Below, piece after piece: positions 1 through 6,416 of a stretch of DNA of 7,045 nt. The notes beneath the pieces are model-generated. The model made no database searches, was not told where the DNA came from, and saw only the letters and a program-made list of their open reading frames with translations. The number at the start of each line of letters is the position of its first letter. Positions within the stretch are counted from its first letter, which is position 1. This DNA is from Nocardioidaceae bacterium (lineage in GTDB: Bacteria; Actinomycetota; Actinomycetes; Propionibacteriales; Nocardioidaceae), in the NCBI GenBank assembly GCA_013813125.1, contig JACCSH010000313.1:1-7045 (forward strand), read 5' to 3'. The position numbers were made by a program, and so were the translations under genes.

Positions 1-74
1 ATGGGAGTACACGGCCAAGTAAAAGGTGGCTTGTCCATGCCTCGGGCCATGAGAATGGCCAGCCAGAGGGACAT
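1..74 (-). CDS. possible 5' end of an unidentified gene running off the left edge
   Basis: A minus-strand reading frame opens with ATG at 74-72 and stays open to the window edge, giving 24 codons. It begins MSLWLAILMARGMDKPPF, a short hydrophobic stretch followed by a polar, proline-containing segment. A GGAG Shine-Dalgarno sequence lies 6 nt upstream of the ATG (81-84), the best ribosome binding site in this end of the window. I do not recognise the product. The hydrophobic start could be a membrane segment or signal anchor, but 24 residues are too few to say. Competing frames: a longer open minus-strand frame (GTG near 170 or ATG at 156) reads to the edge but gives a His/Arg-rich product with erratic third-base use and no good ribosome binding site. 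The plus-strand frame covering 1-477 runs antisense into rodA. Both look spurious. Same direction as rodA, but 331 bp away, so probably a separate transcription unit. Confidence 0.3.
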   Translation of the reverse strand, partial: MSLWLAILMARGMDKPPFTWPCTP

Positions 75-80
75 CAGCGG

Positions 81-84
81 CTCC
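81..84 (-). promoter_or_regulatory. ribosome binding site (GGAG) for the leftward gene
   Basis: On the minus strand GGAG is followed by the six bases CCGCTG and then ATG at 74-72. This spacing is ideal, and it is what favours this start over the longer competing frames. It is a short motif in GC-rich DNA, so it may occur by chance. Confidence 0.35.
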
Positions 85-223
85 GTACTGGCCGCGGTGG
101 CTGAGACGCCTACGCTCCCACACTCCATTTTGTGGGTCGGAAACGTCCGCGTGCATCCCGACGAGAAGCGAGGTCACGTCGTACGGCGAGATGCTGACCA
201 GTGGCCGACCCACCTCGAGAGAT

Positions 224-239
224 TCGTTTCCGTGAACGC
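224..239. promoter_or_regulatory. palindrome A, CGTT-N6-AACG, operator-like
   Basis: The sequence TCGTTTCCGTGAACGC contains the inverted arms CGTT (225-228) and AACG (235-238) separated by 6 bp. It aligns with palindrome B with an exact offset of 51 bp: over 224-242 versus 275-293, 15 of 19 positions are identical. Shared core: TCGTT...GTGAACG.AAG. Symmetry and duplication suggest a dimeric repressor or activator binding site; the regulator is unknown. Confidence 0.35.
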
Positions 240-269
240 AAGCACGACGAAATCAGCGACATTCAGCCG

Positions 270-295
270 CACACTCGTTCATGTGAACGAAAGTG
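270..295. promoter_or_regulatory. palindrome B, operator-like dyad
   Basis: TCGTTCA (275-281) and TGAACGA (284-290) are perfect 7-bp inverted arms around a 2-bp centre. After a 2-bp mismatch the symmetry resumes with CAC (270-272) and GTG (293-295), so 10 of 12 positions per arm pair. As RNA it could form only a weak hairpin (5-bp stem, 6-nt loop) with no U-tract after it, so a protein-binding operator is a better reading than a terminator. It sits about 200 bp upstream of the tentative leftward start and 110 bp past the rodA stop. Confidence 0.4.
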
Positions 296-398
296 AGCCT
301 GTCACCGAGCAGGGAAGCAAGACCGGGGAGGGTCACGACCGGGAGACCAACAGCACCAGGGGGAACGCGGGTGGCGATGCGCAGGGAGAATGGCGAGA

Positions 399-416
399 GC
401 CGCGCCTAGAAGCGGC
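399..416 (-). terminator. weak hairpin overlapping the rodA stop codon
   Basis: GCCGC (399-403) and GCGGC (412-416) form a 5-bp GC stem with an 8-nt loop that contains the rodA TAG. No T-run follows on the minus strand. It is short for a terminator and may be coincidental in GC-rich DNA. It is listed because no better terminator is visible after rodA. Confidence 0.12.
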
Positions 417-1641
417 GGGACCGGGCCACGCGGTCGCGGAGAACAACCCCGAGACCGAGAGAACGTTCAGTACGTAGATGGATGTTGAGCAGTAGCCCGA
501 TCGCCATGAGCGAGGCGAACATTGAGGTGCCGCCATAGGACACCAACGGCAGCGGCACCCCCGTCACGGGCATGATGCCGAGACACATCCCGATGTTCTG
601 GAAGGCCTGGAAACCAAGCCAGCACACCACGCCAGCACCGGCGAGACGCCCGAACATGTCGTCGGACCGACCCGCGATCTGCACGCCGCGCCACAGCAGT
701 GCCAAGAACAACGCAATGATCGCACCTGCTCCGACGAGACCCAGTTCTTCGCCGGCCACGGTGAACACGAAGTCGGTGTGCTGCTCGGGCACGAAGCCGG
801 CTTGGGTTTGTGAACCGTCGAACAGGCCCTGGCCAAAGACACCCCCGTTCCCGATCGCGATGCGCGCCTGAGTGGTGTTGTAGCCGGCCCCTTGCGGGTC
901 CAAGGAGGGGTCCAGGAAAGCTTGGAACCGCAACAGCTGATAGCCCTGCAGCACGTCGAGGCGAATTGCAAGCGCCGCGAGCCCAACGGCACCACCGGCC
1001 AGACCCATCAGCCAAGTCTTTGGCGCACCCGCCACCGAGAGCAACCCGAACACTGTCACACCCAAGACCAGCATCGTGCCGAGATCGGGTTGCGCCATTA
1101 TCAAGACAGCAGGTACGGCGGCCAGAACCAGGGCCGCCACGACTTCCCAGCTCCGCAGGGCACTTCGGGCTCGACGCGCCTCTGCCCGCTCTGCCAGGAA
1201 AAGGGCCATGGCGGCCACTACCCCGAGCTTGGCGAGCTCAGCCGGCTGGATCGACATGCCACCGATGAGGATCCAGGAGCGCGACCCGTTGATGACCGCA
1301 CCGAGCGGTGACAGCACCATGGCGAGACCGGCTACACCGCTCAGGTAGACGACCGGCGTCCAGATCCGAACCCAGCGATGGTCGGTCGCCGCGATGGCAA
1401 CCGCAAGAGCCAGGCCGATGGCGATGTTCATCACGTGCTTGGTGACGAAGGCCGTGCGGTCGCCACCTGTGAGGACTTCGTTCGCTGCCGTGGCTGACCA
1501 GACGAGCAAGCTGCCGATAGTCAGTAGGGAAAGCCCGCAGAGAACGACCATCCAGTCGACCCGCCGCCACGTCGCTCGGTCATCGGTGGCATGGACTCGC
1601 CGCGCGGTGCGGCTTGTGGCCACCGTCGCTGTCATCACCAT
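406..1641 (-). CDS. rodA: RodA, SEDS-family peptidoglycan glycosyltransferase
   Basis: A 411-residue polytopic membrane protein of the SEDS (FtsW/RodA/SpoVE) family. It polymerises lipid II into glycan strands during side-wall growth, paired with the class B PBP encoded just upstream. Family motifs are intact: GSRSWI around 119-124, QPAELAK at 132-138, AQPDLGT at 183-189, FLDPSLDPQGAGYNTTQARIA across 242-262, and PEQHTDF at 285-291. The aspartate in HTDF (D290) corresponds to the essential catalytic Asp of RodA proteins. The C-terminal block GVPLPLVSYGGTSM (361-374) is the SEDS signature. About ten hydrophobic segments start near residue 30, after an Arg/Thr-rich cytoplasmic N-terminus. The ATG at 1641-1639 lies only 2 bp after the mrdA stop and has no clear Shine-Dalgarno sequence; an in-frame ATG two codons on (1635-1633) is an alternative. 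Translation is probably coupled to mrdA. FtsW is the main alternative, but pairing with PBP2 in an mre cluster supports RodA. Confidence 0.96.
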   Translation of the reverse strand: MVMTATVATSRTARRVHATDDRATWRRVDWMVVLCGLSLLTIGSLLVWSATAANEVLTGGDRTAFVTKHVMNIAIGLALAVAIAATDHRWVRIWTPVVYLSGVAGLAMVLSPLGAVINGSRSWILIGGMSIQPAELAKLGVVAAMALFLAERAEARRARSALRSWEVVAALVLAAVPAVLIMAQPDLGTMLVLGVTVFGLLSVAGAPKTWLMGLAGGAVGLAALAIRLDVLQGYQLLRFQAFLDPSLDPQGAGYNTTQARIAIGNGGVFGQGLFDGSQTQAGFVPEQHTDFVFTVAGEELGLVGAGAIIALFLALLWRGVQIAGRSDDMFGRLAGAGVVCWLGFQAFQNIGMCLGIMPVTGVPLPLVSYGGTSMFASLMAIGLLLNIHLRTERSLGLGVVLRDRVARSRRF

Positions 1642-1643
1642 GG

Positions 1644-3749
1644 TCAGCGCTCGGCCGGCTTGAGAACAGGTGGTGAGATGGAGCCGTTGCGATGGAATAC
1701 GGGAATCCCGCGGGGTGGCTGCGCTCCCGGTTGAAGGGCGTCGTCCAGCCGGACGTTTTCGCCATCGACTCCGTAGAGCGCCTCCCAGATCTTGCGCACC
1801 GAGTCACCGGACGTGCCAGAGCCCGTCCCGCCCTGGGAGATCTGCATGATGACGACGTACTGCTCGTCATAGCTGGCCACCCACGATGTCGTCTGCTTGC
1901 CGAAGACCTCCGCCGTCCCGGTCTTCGAGCGAATCTTCACCTCGTCGAGCGGGAATCCGACCATCTTCCAAGCCATCGTCCCGACTTTGGCTGTGCCGAG
2001 TAGGGCCTGGTCGAGGTAGCGCAGGATGCGCGGCGAGACAGGGAGGTGGCCAGCTGCCTCCGGCTCGATTCGGCGTACGACTTTGCCGTCGGAATCCACG
2101 ATGGCCTTGCCCACTCGCGGTTCCCACAAGGTGCCGCCGTTCGACAGCGCCCCGTAGGCAACCGCCAGTTGCAGCGGTGTGAGCACGGTGTCGCCTTGCC
2201 CGATCGCGAAGTTGACCGCGTCGCCCGCGCGATAGCGCCAGCCGTCGATGCAGAACTCACGCGCGAAGACGTGGAGGAAGTCCTTGCCGTTCTCTTCGCC
2301 GAGCTCGCAGTAGTAGTCCTTGTTTGCCTTCCAGTACGACAGCTTCCAGGGGCGGTCGGCGATGCGGCCCTGAACCTCGCCAGAGAGGTCGACACCGGTC
2401 TTCGACCCGAACCCGAACGCTTTGGCCCCCTCGACCAGAAGGTCCTGCACAGAGGTGTCGCCTGAGTCGCCGCCCGATCGCTGCCACTCGGCGTAGGCGA
2501 TCCGGTAGAAGAAGGTGTCACACGACAGCTGTAACGCCTCAGCGAATGTCAACGGACCGTAGGCAGCTGACTCGTAGTTCTTGAACACCCGGCTGCCAAC
2601 CGTGAGAGACGACGAGCAGTCGAGCCGGTCGGTGACGTCGTAGCCGGCGGAGAGTGCCGAAGCTGCCGTCACGGGCTTGAAAGTGGAGCCCGGCGCAAAC
2701 AGCCCCTGTGTGGCCCGGCTCAGCAGCGGAGTTCCGGCACGCTCGCTGTAGAGGCGCTCGAGGTCCCCGTCGGTGATCCCACCCACCCAGACGTTCGGGT
2801 CGTACGTCGGATAGCTGGCCATCGCGACGAGACGCCCCGTCCGCGCGTCCATCACCACGACGGAGCCGGAGTCGGCCTCGTACTTACGCCCGGTCACCTC
2901 GTCGAAGGTTGCGCGCGCGACTCTTATCGAACGCTCGAGCTCGCGTTCGGCAAGGGCTTGAACCTTGGCGTCGATGCTCGTGACAAGCGTCTGTCCGGGC
3001 TCCGGCAGAGCCTCGCCACCTTCGCCGATCACCCGGCCCATTGAGTCGACGGCCACCTCGCGCACGCCGGCCGCACCGCTCAGGTAACGGTTATAGCTAC
3101 TCTCGATACCGGCGCGGCCAACCAGGGACAGCGGGCTCACCGACCTGCCGTGCTCGTCGGCCGCAACGAGCTCATTTTGGGTGATCGGGGAGTTATAGCC
3201 GAGGATGTGGGCGGCGTTGACGCCGAAGGGGGCAGGATAGGCCCGCACCTTGCGTGCCTCGGCGACAACGCCAGGATAGTCCTCGGCCTGTTCGAGGATG
3301 GTGGCTGCAAGCACCTCGCTGACGTCCTCGGCTACCGGGACCGGCGCGTAGGGCGAGCCGTTCCAGCACAGCGGTGCCTTGCGCGCGCCCCGCTCCCCGC
3401 AGGTCTTCATACGCCGTTCGAGCTCGTTGCGCGACAAGCCCAACCGCTCTGCCAGCCGCCTGAGCACCGCAGCTCGGCTCGGTTGGTCAAGGCGCTCGAG
3501 CACGTCCCGGTCGACGGTCACCACCCACGAGGTGCGGTTCGCCACGAGCGGCCGGCCTTGGGAGTCCACGATGAGGCCGCGAGGAGCGGCCAGCTCGACC
3601 TCGCGTACAGCGTTCTCCTGGGCCGCCGCCTGGTAGGAGTCACCGCTGACAACCTGGAGATACCAGAGGCGAGCCAGAAGGGTCATGAACAGCGACAGCA
3701 CCATCACCTGTACGACGATGAGGCGCAGGCGTGACCTGGACTTCAACAC
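1644..3749 (-). CDS. mrdA: penicillin-binding protein 2, class B transpeptidase of the elongasome
   Basis: A 701-residue bitopic protein that cross-links new peptidoglycan made by RodA; it acts outside the membrane and is a beta-lactam target. A single N-terminal membrane anchor spans about residues 10-31. The pedestal/dimerisation domain starts with the class B signature APRGLIVDSQGRPL (55-68). The transpeptidase domain has all three catalytic motifs: STFK with nucleophile S355 and K358; SCD at 409-411, the S-x-D form seen in elongation-type PBP2; and KTG at 609-611. Residues 481-515 form an insert with two cysteines (C481, C500) just before AVNFAIGQGD, a layout I recall from actinobacterial PBP2 proteins. 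Another pair, C117/C128, lies in the pedestal. A hydrophilic, proline-containing tail follows the enzyme domain. The start is a GTG at 3749-3747, 7 bp after the mreD stop; the ribosome binding site (GGTGAG-like) is weak. It ends 2 bp before rodA, so the synthase pair is co-translated. Confidence 0.96.
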   Translation of the reverse strand: MLKSRSRLRLIVVQVMVLSLFMTLLARLWYLQVVSGDSYQAAAQENAVREVELAAPRGLIVDSQGRPLVANRTSWVVTVDRDVLERLDQPSRAAVLRRLAERLGLSRNELERRMKTCGERGARKAPLCWNGSPYAPVPVAEDVSEVLAATILEQAEDYPGVVAEARKVRAYPAPFGVNAAHILGYNSPITQNELVAADEHGRSVSPLSLVGRAGIESSYNRYLSGAAGVREVAVDSMGRVIGEGGEALPEPGQTLVTSIDAKVQALAERELERSIRVARATFDEVTGRKYEADSGSVVVMDARTGRLVAMASYPTYDPNVWVGGITDGDLERLYSERAGTPLLSRATQGLFAPGSTFKPVTAASALSAGYDVTDRLDCSSSLTVGSRVFKNYESAAYGPLTFAEALQLSCDTFFYRIAYAEWQRSGGDSGDTSVQDLLVEGAKAFGFGSKTGVDLSGEVQGRIADRPWKLSYWKANKDYYCELGEENGKDFLHVFAREFCIDGWRYRAGDAVNFAIGQGDTVLTPLQLAVAYGALSNGGTLWEPRVGKAIVDSDGKVVRRIEPEAAGHLPVSPRILRYLDQALLGTAKVGTMAWKMVGFPLDEVKIRSKTGTAEVFGKQTTSWVASYDEQYVVIMQISQGGTGSGTSGDSVRKIWEALYGVDGENVRLDDALQPGAQPPRGIPVFHRNGSISPPVLKPAER

Positions 3750-3756
3750 GGCCGGC

Positions 3757-4269
3757 TCACCACCGGTCGGCAGGCTCGAGCCGTCGGAACAGCATCACAA
3801 CAAGGGGGATGACGAGAGGCGTCACCATGACGTCGTACAGCATGGCTCGAGGGACAACCTGGAGCGCCGACGCCACACTGACGCCGGGATCCGATAGCAC
3901 CAGACCAGTGAGGGCAAACACCGAGGTGCCGATGAACGCTCCCGCAGCGACCATGAACACGGTGCCGAGGGCCGTCGACTCGGCATCGCCGCGGGCCAGG
4001 CCGATGAGATACCCGACGACCACCAGCGAGAGCGCCCAGCGCCCGGCGACGTGGTCGGCCGGTGGCGCCAAGTCGAGCACCATCCCCGCAGCGAAACCCA
4101 CACCGGCGGCATAGTCGGGTCCTCTGACCAACGCTGCGGCGATTACCACCAGCATGGCGAGATCGGGAACGACGCCGCTGAGCGAGAAGTGGCTGAAAAT
4201 GCTGACCTGCAGCGTCACCGTGACCACGATCAGGACCGCCACGACACCTGCGCGCAACGCCCTGCTCAT
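3757..4269 (-). CDS. mreD: MreD, rod-shape-determining integral membrane protein
   Basis: A 170-residue, very hydrophobic protein, close to the usual MreD size. About five membrane segments are visible: near residues 8-25, 34-50 with 55-68, 79-93, 102-124 and 145-161. The first ends in LQVSIFSHFSLSGVVPDL, the weak MreD signature in which VPDL precedes the second segment. MreD binds MreC and helps couple cytoplasmic MreB to the RodA-PBP2 synthase. Its sequence is poorly conserved, so the assignment leans on length, topology and its position between mreC and mrdA. The ATG at 4269 has an excellent ribosome binding site (GAGGAG, 6-nt spacing). The 64-bp gap from mreC is the largest within the mre-rodA block. 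The gene ends in TGA, 7 bp before the mrdA start. Confidence 0.92.
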   Translation of the reverse strand: MSRALRAGVVAVLIVVTVTLQVSIFSHFSLSGVVPDLAMLVVIAAALVRGPDYAAGVGFAAGMVLDLAPPADHVAGRWALSLVVVGYLIGLARGDAESTALGTVFMVAAGAFIGTSVFALTGLVLSDPGVSVASALQVVPRAMLYDVMVTPLVIPLVVMLFRRLEPADRW

Positions 4270-4275
4270 CTTCTG

Positions 4276-4281
4276 CTCCTC
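4276..4281 (-). promoter_or_regulatory. ribosome binding site of mreD
   Basis: On the minus strand GAGGAG lies 6 nt upstream of the mreD ATG. It is the strongest Shine-Dalgarno sequence in the cluster. That contrasts with the weak sites of mrdA and rodA and implies that mreD initiates independently after the 64-bp gap behind mreC. Confidence 0.75.
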
Positions 4282-4333
4282 GCCGATTTATCCGCCTTGA
4301 GCGCAGGGACCAGTGGTGATGAGACGACGAACG

Positions 4334-5212
4334 TCACCGAGGTCCTCCAGCTGTGTCGCGCGTCGTCATGTCGGCCGAGTCGGTGACCACCGCGACGACG
4401 TCGAGCGCCGAGAAATCGACGTAGGGCCTGATATCAGCCGTCTGAGTCAGCTCCGAAGGTGATGAGTGCACGCTTTCCACCTGGCCGATGGGGACGCCCG
4501 CAACGTAGGGCGCGCCTCCGCGCGACCCCCAGGTGACCACCACGTCGCCCTCGCGGGGAGAAACGGTGTGGTCGACCAAGCTGAGCTCGAGTCGCGCGGA
4601 GTCACTGACGTCGCCGTCCCCCGCCACGAAGCCGAGCTCCATGGACTCCCCCAGCCGCCCACCGACGGTGGATCCCGAGTCGATGATCAGCAACACCGTC
4701 GAGGTTTCGGCGGTGGCCTCGACCACTCTGCCAACCAGCCCGTCCGCGTTGACCACCGTCAGGTCCGGCCGAACGCCGTCGCGGGTGCCGGCATCGATGG
4801 TGACGGTCTGCGAGAACGACTGGGCGGCTCCGAGTCCGACCACCTCTGCACGCACCAGGTCGAAATCCTTGGCTCCTGCCAACCGGCGGACGCCAACCAG
4901 GTCCTCTGCACGCTGCTGGTTGAGCCCGGACACCCTCAGTTGCTGGATGAGCTGATCGTTCTTGGCCTCGAGGACCTCGTTGCGGTCTCGGAGTTCACCG
5001 AGGTCCTCGAAATGCTGCGGTATGTCAGTCAGGGGTCGCAGCGCCATGGTCGCCCCATCCTGTGCCGGACCGAGTACTGATGCGACGGCACTTCGCACCA
5101 GGTCGAGGGGTGAGCTGCCCTCGCCGCGGCGGGCATCGAGGGTTAGCACCGTCAATGCGGCGAGCACCAGCAGTCCGACTCCAGCCCGGGAGCGACGCGG
5201 ACCCGGCGTCAT
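4334..5212 (-). CDS. mreC: MreC, rod-shape-determining scaffold protein
   Basis: A 292-residue bitopic membrane protein that links MreB and MreD to PBP2 and helps activate the RodA-PBP2 synthase. A short basic N-terminus (RRSR) precedes one membrane helix at about residues 11-25. A coiled coil follows at about 68-105 (HFEDLGELRDRNEVLEAKND...), the dimerisation region. The rest is the two-beta-barrel MreC core, with family-typical stretches such as VTIDAGTRDGVRPDLTVVN (137-155), GLVGRVVE (158-165), LLIIDSGSTVGGRL (174-187), the late VVTWGSRGG (225-233) and GVPIGQVESV (239-248). The frame is open upstream to 5446, but that part overlaps mreB antiparallel to nothing real: it is the mreB gene read in another frame. 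I chose the ATG at 5212, 28 bp after the mreB stop, because GAGG precedes it by 9 nt and the protein then begins with a basic anchor. It lacks the long proline-rich C-terminal tail found in some streptomycete MreC proteins. Confidence 0.94.
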   Translation of the reverse strand: MTPGPRRSRAGVGLLVLAALTVLTLDARRGEGSSPLDLVRSAVASVLGPAQDGATMALRPLTDIPQHFEDLGELRDRNEVLEAKNDQLIQQLRVSGLNQQRAEDLVGVRRLAGAKDFDLVRAEVVGLGAAQSFSQTVTIDAGTRDGVRPDLTVVNADGLVGRVVEATAETSTVLLIIDSGSTVGGRLGESMELGFVAGDGDVSDSARLELSLVDHTVSPREGDVVVTWGSRGGAPYVAGVPIGQVESVHSSPSELTQTADIRPYVDFSALDVVAVVTDSADMTTRDTAGGPR

Positions 5213-5221
5213 GGCGACGAG

Positions 5222-5225
5222 CCTC
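5222..5225 (-). promoter_or_regulatory. ribosome binding site supporting the mreC start
   Basis: GAGG on the minus strand lies 9 nt before the ATG at 5212, inside the 28-bp mreB-mreC gap. It supports this start over more upstream codons of the same open frame, which would lie within mreB. Confidence 0.5.
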
Positions 5226-5240
5226 GCGCTGGACAGGTGG

Positions 5241-6266
5241 TCAACGCCGTGGCTCCGACACGAGGACCTGGTGCAGCGCCTCGAACTCCTCCACGCACTT
5301 CCCGGCACCGATGGCGACTGAGTCAAGTGGCGTGTCGGCGACGTGGACCGGCATGCCGGTCTCATGTCGCAGCCTCTCGTCGAGTCCGCGGAGCAGCGCT
5401 CCTCCACCGGTGAGAACGACGCCACGGTCCATGATGTCGCCGGCAAGCTCAGGGGGAGTCTTGTCCAAGGTGGTGCGAACCGAGTCGATGATGGCGTGCA
5501 GCGGCTCCTCGAGCGCTTGACGTACCTCGGCGGACGAGACGACCACGTTGCGAGGCAGACCGCTGATCATGTCGCGTCCGCGGATCTCGGCCTCGGGCTC
5601 CTCGGGCAGCGGAAAGGCAGATCCTAGGGTCATCTTCATCTCTTCGGCGGTGCGCTCCCCCAACATCAGGGAGTACTCCTTCTTCATCCAGGCGATGACC
5701 GCCGAGTCGAGGTCGTCCCCGGCGGTCCTGATCGACTGGCTGGTCACGATGCCGCCCAGGCTGATCACAGCGACTTCGGTGGTGCCACCGCCGATGTCGA
5801 CAACCATGTTTCCGGTGGCCTCGTGAACAGGCAGACCTGCACCGATGGCCGCGGCCATAGGCTCTTCGATGATGTAGACGCGGCGGGCGCCAGCTTGGTA
5901 CCCCGCCTCCTTGACCGCTCGCTGCTCGACTGCGGTGATCCCCGATGGCACACAGATGACCAGTCGGGGCTTGGCGAAGTAGCGGCGTCGGTGCACGCGT
6001 TTGATGAAGAACCGGAGCATCTGCTCGGTCGCCTCGAAGTCAGCGATGACGCCATCTCGCAACGGTCGGATCGCTGTGATGTTGTCCGGCGTACGGCCGA
6101 TCATGCGTTTGGCCTCTGCGCCCACAGCAAGGATTTCTCGGGTCTGCGCATTCATCGCGACAACAGACGGCTCGTTGAGCATGACCCCACGACCACGCAC
6201 ATAGACCAAGGTGTTAGCGGTACCAAGGTCAACCGCCATGTCGCGGCCGATGAGGCTGTGAGCCAT
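5241..6266 (-). CDS. mreB: MreB, actin-like rod-shape protein
   Basis: A 341-residue bacterial actin homologue that forms membrane-associated antiparallel filaments and directs side-wall synthesis. The actin-fold nucleotide motifs are intact: phosphate-1 DLGTANT (13-19), the connector EEPMAAAIGAGL (134-145), phosphate-2 DIGGGTTEV (158-166) and the adenosine motif VVLTGGGALLRGL (283-295). IGRTPDN at 56-62 and RPLRDGVIADF at 68-78 are also characteristic MreB blocks. I place the start at the ATG at 6266-6264 because MAHSLIGRDMAVDLGTANT matches the usual actinobacterial N-terminus and length, and GGAAGAGGGG lies 11 nt upstream. An in-frame ATG at 6299 would add 11 residues (MDLGGRGALRK) and has a weaker ribosome binding site. 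First gene of the mreBCD-mrdA-rodA operon. The paralogue Mbl is possible in name, but a gene followed by mreC and mreD is conventionally mreB. Confidence 0.97.
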   Translation of the reverse strand: MAHSLIGRDMAVDLGTANTLVYVRGRGVMLNEPSVVAMNAQTREILAVGAEAKRMIGRTPDNITAIRPLRDGVIADFEATEQMLRFFIKRVHRRRYFAKPRLVICVPSGITAVEQRAVKEAGYQAGARRVYIIEEPMAAAIGAGLPVHEATGNMVVDIGGGTTEVAVISLGGIVTSQSIRTAGDDLDSAVIAWMKKEYSLMLGERTAEEMKMTLGSAFPLPEEPEAEIRGRDMISGLPRNVVVSSAEVRQALEEPLHAIIDSVRTTLDKTPPELAGDIMDRGVVLTGGGALLRGLDERLRHETGMPVHVADTPLDSVAIGAGKCVEEFEALHQVLVSEPRR

Positions 6267-6277
6267 CTTTCGAAGCG

Positions 6278-6287
6278 CCCCTCTTCC
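6278..6287 (-). promoter_or_regulatory. purine-rich ribosome binding site before mreB
   Basis: GGAAGAGGGG on the minus strand ends 11 nt before the ATG at 6266. The spacing is slightly long but acceptable, and the match is better than anything upstream of the alternative ATG at 6299. This helps decide the shorter MreB start. Confidence 0.45.
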
Positions 6288-6332
6288 GCCTAGATCCATG
6301 CTTGTCTCGCCACCGGGGGAGGCGGTGAGTTC

Positions 6333-6338
6333 AGGCTA
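6333..6338 (-). promoter_or_regulatory. candidate -10 box of the mreB operon
   Basis: TAGCCT on the minus strand fits the TAnnnT pattern of actinobacterial housekeeping promoters and would start transcription about 60 nt upstream of the preferred mreB ATG. The -35 region 17-18 bp upstream (CGAATC / CCGAAT) is a poor match. It is offered as the best candidate only. Confidence 0.22.
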
Positions 6339-6416
6339 GGGGAGCCGGGCGCGCGGATTCGGCCGACACTTCGACGTCGTTCGTCTTATCTGGCTGAGGA
6401 GCAAGGATGAGTCGGA

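Larger units (their letters stand above)
75..405. other. intergenic region downstream of rodA
   Basis: These 331 bases hold no gene I can support on either strand. Third-position GC is uneven in every open frame. The region contains two related palindromes (224-239 and 270-295) and the GGAG ribosome binding site (81-84) for the tentative leftward gene. I see no convincing intrinsic terminator with a U-tract for rodA and no tRNA-like cloverleaf. A CAAAAT hexamer on the minus strand near 127-132 resembles a -10 box, but its upstream partner is poor, so I do not call a promoter. The most likely role is the end of the rodA transcript plus the control region of the gene to the left. Confidence 0.55.

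Noticed and set aside
275..290. LexA (SOS) box
   Set aside because: Actinobacterial LexA boxes read GAAC...GTTC. Here the half-sites are reversed (GTTC...GAAC), so the site does not fit.
1..477. 158-codon plus-strand open frame starting at base 1
   Set aside because: Its 3' part runs antisense through the last codons of rodA, no ribosome binding site can be seen, and the product (rich in Arg, Glu, Gly, Thr without order) looks like a GC-rich shadow frame.
3150..3734. 194-codon plus-strand open frame inside mrdA
   Set aside because: It is antisense to the PBP2 N-terminal region, which has clear family motifs. Long antisense frames are common in high-GC genes.
4270..4333. Internal promoter in the mreC-mreD gap (GATAAA-like hexamer)
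   Set aside because: No usable -35 element is present, and the gap is fully explained by a spacer with a strong mreD ribosome binding site.
4334..5010. 14-bp direct repeat TCACCGAGGTCCTC at about 4334 and 4997, both within mreC
   Set aside because: The copies fall in different codon contexts (the stop region and the EDLGE coiled-coil segment) with no flanking similarity, so it is probably chance from GC-rich codon use.
4466..5080. 204-codon plus-strand open frame inside mreC
   Set aside because: Antisense to the conserved MreC barrel and coiled coil; no recognisable domain and no promoter or ribosome binding site.
5213..5446. N-terminal extension of mreC in the same open frame
   Set aside because: This would overlap about 200 bp of mreB. 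The extension is the mreB sequence read in another frame and lacks a ribosome binding site; the ATG at 5212 gives a normal MreC anchor.
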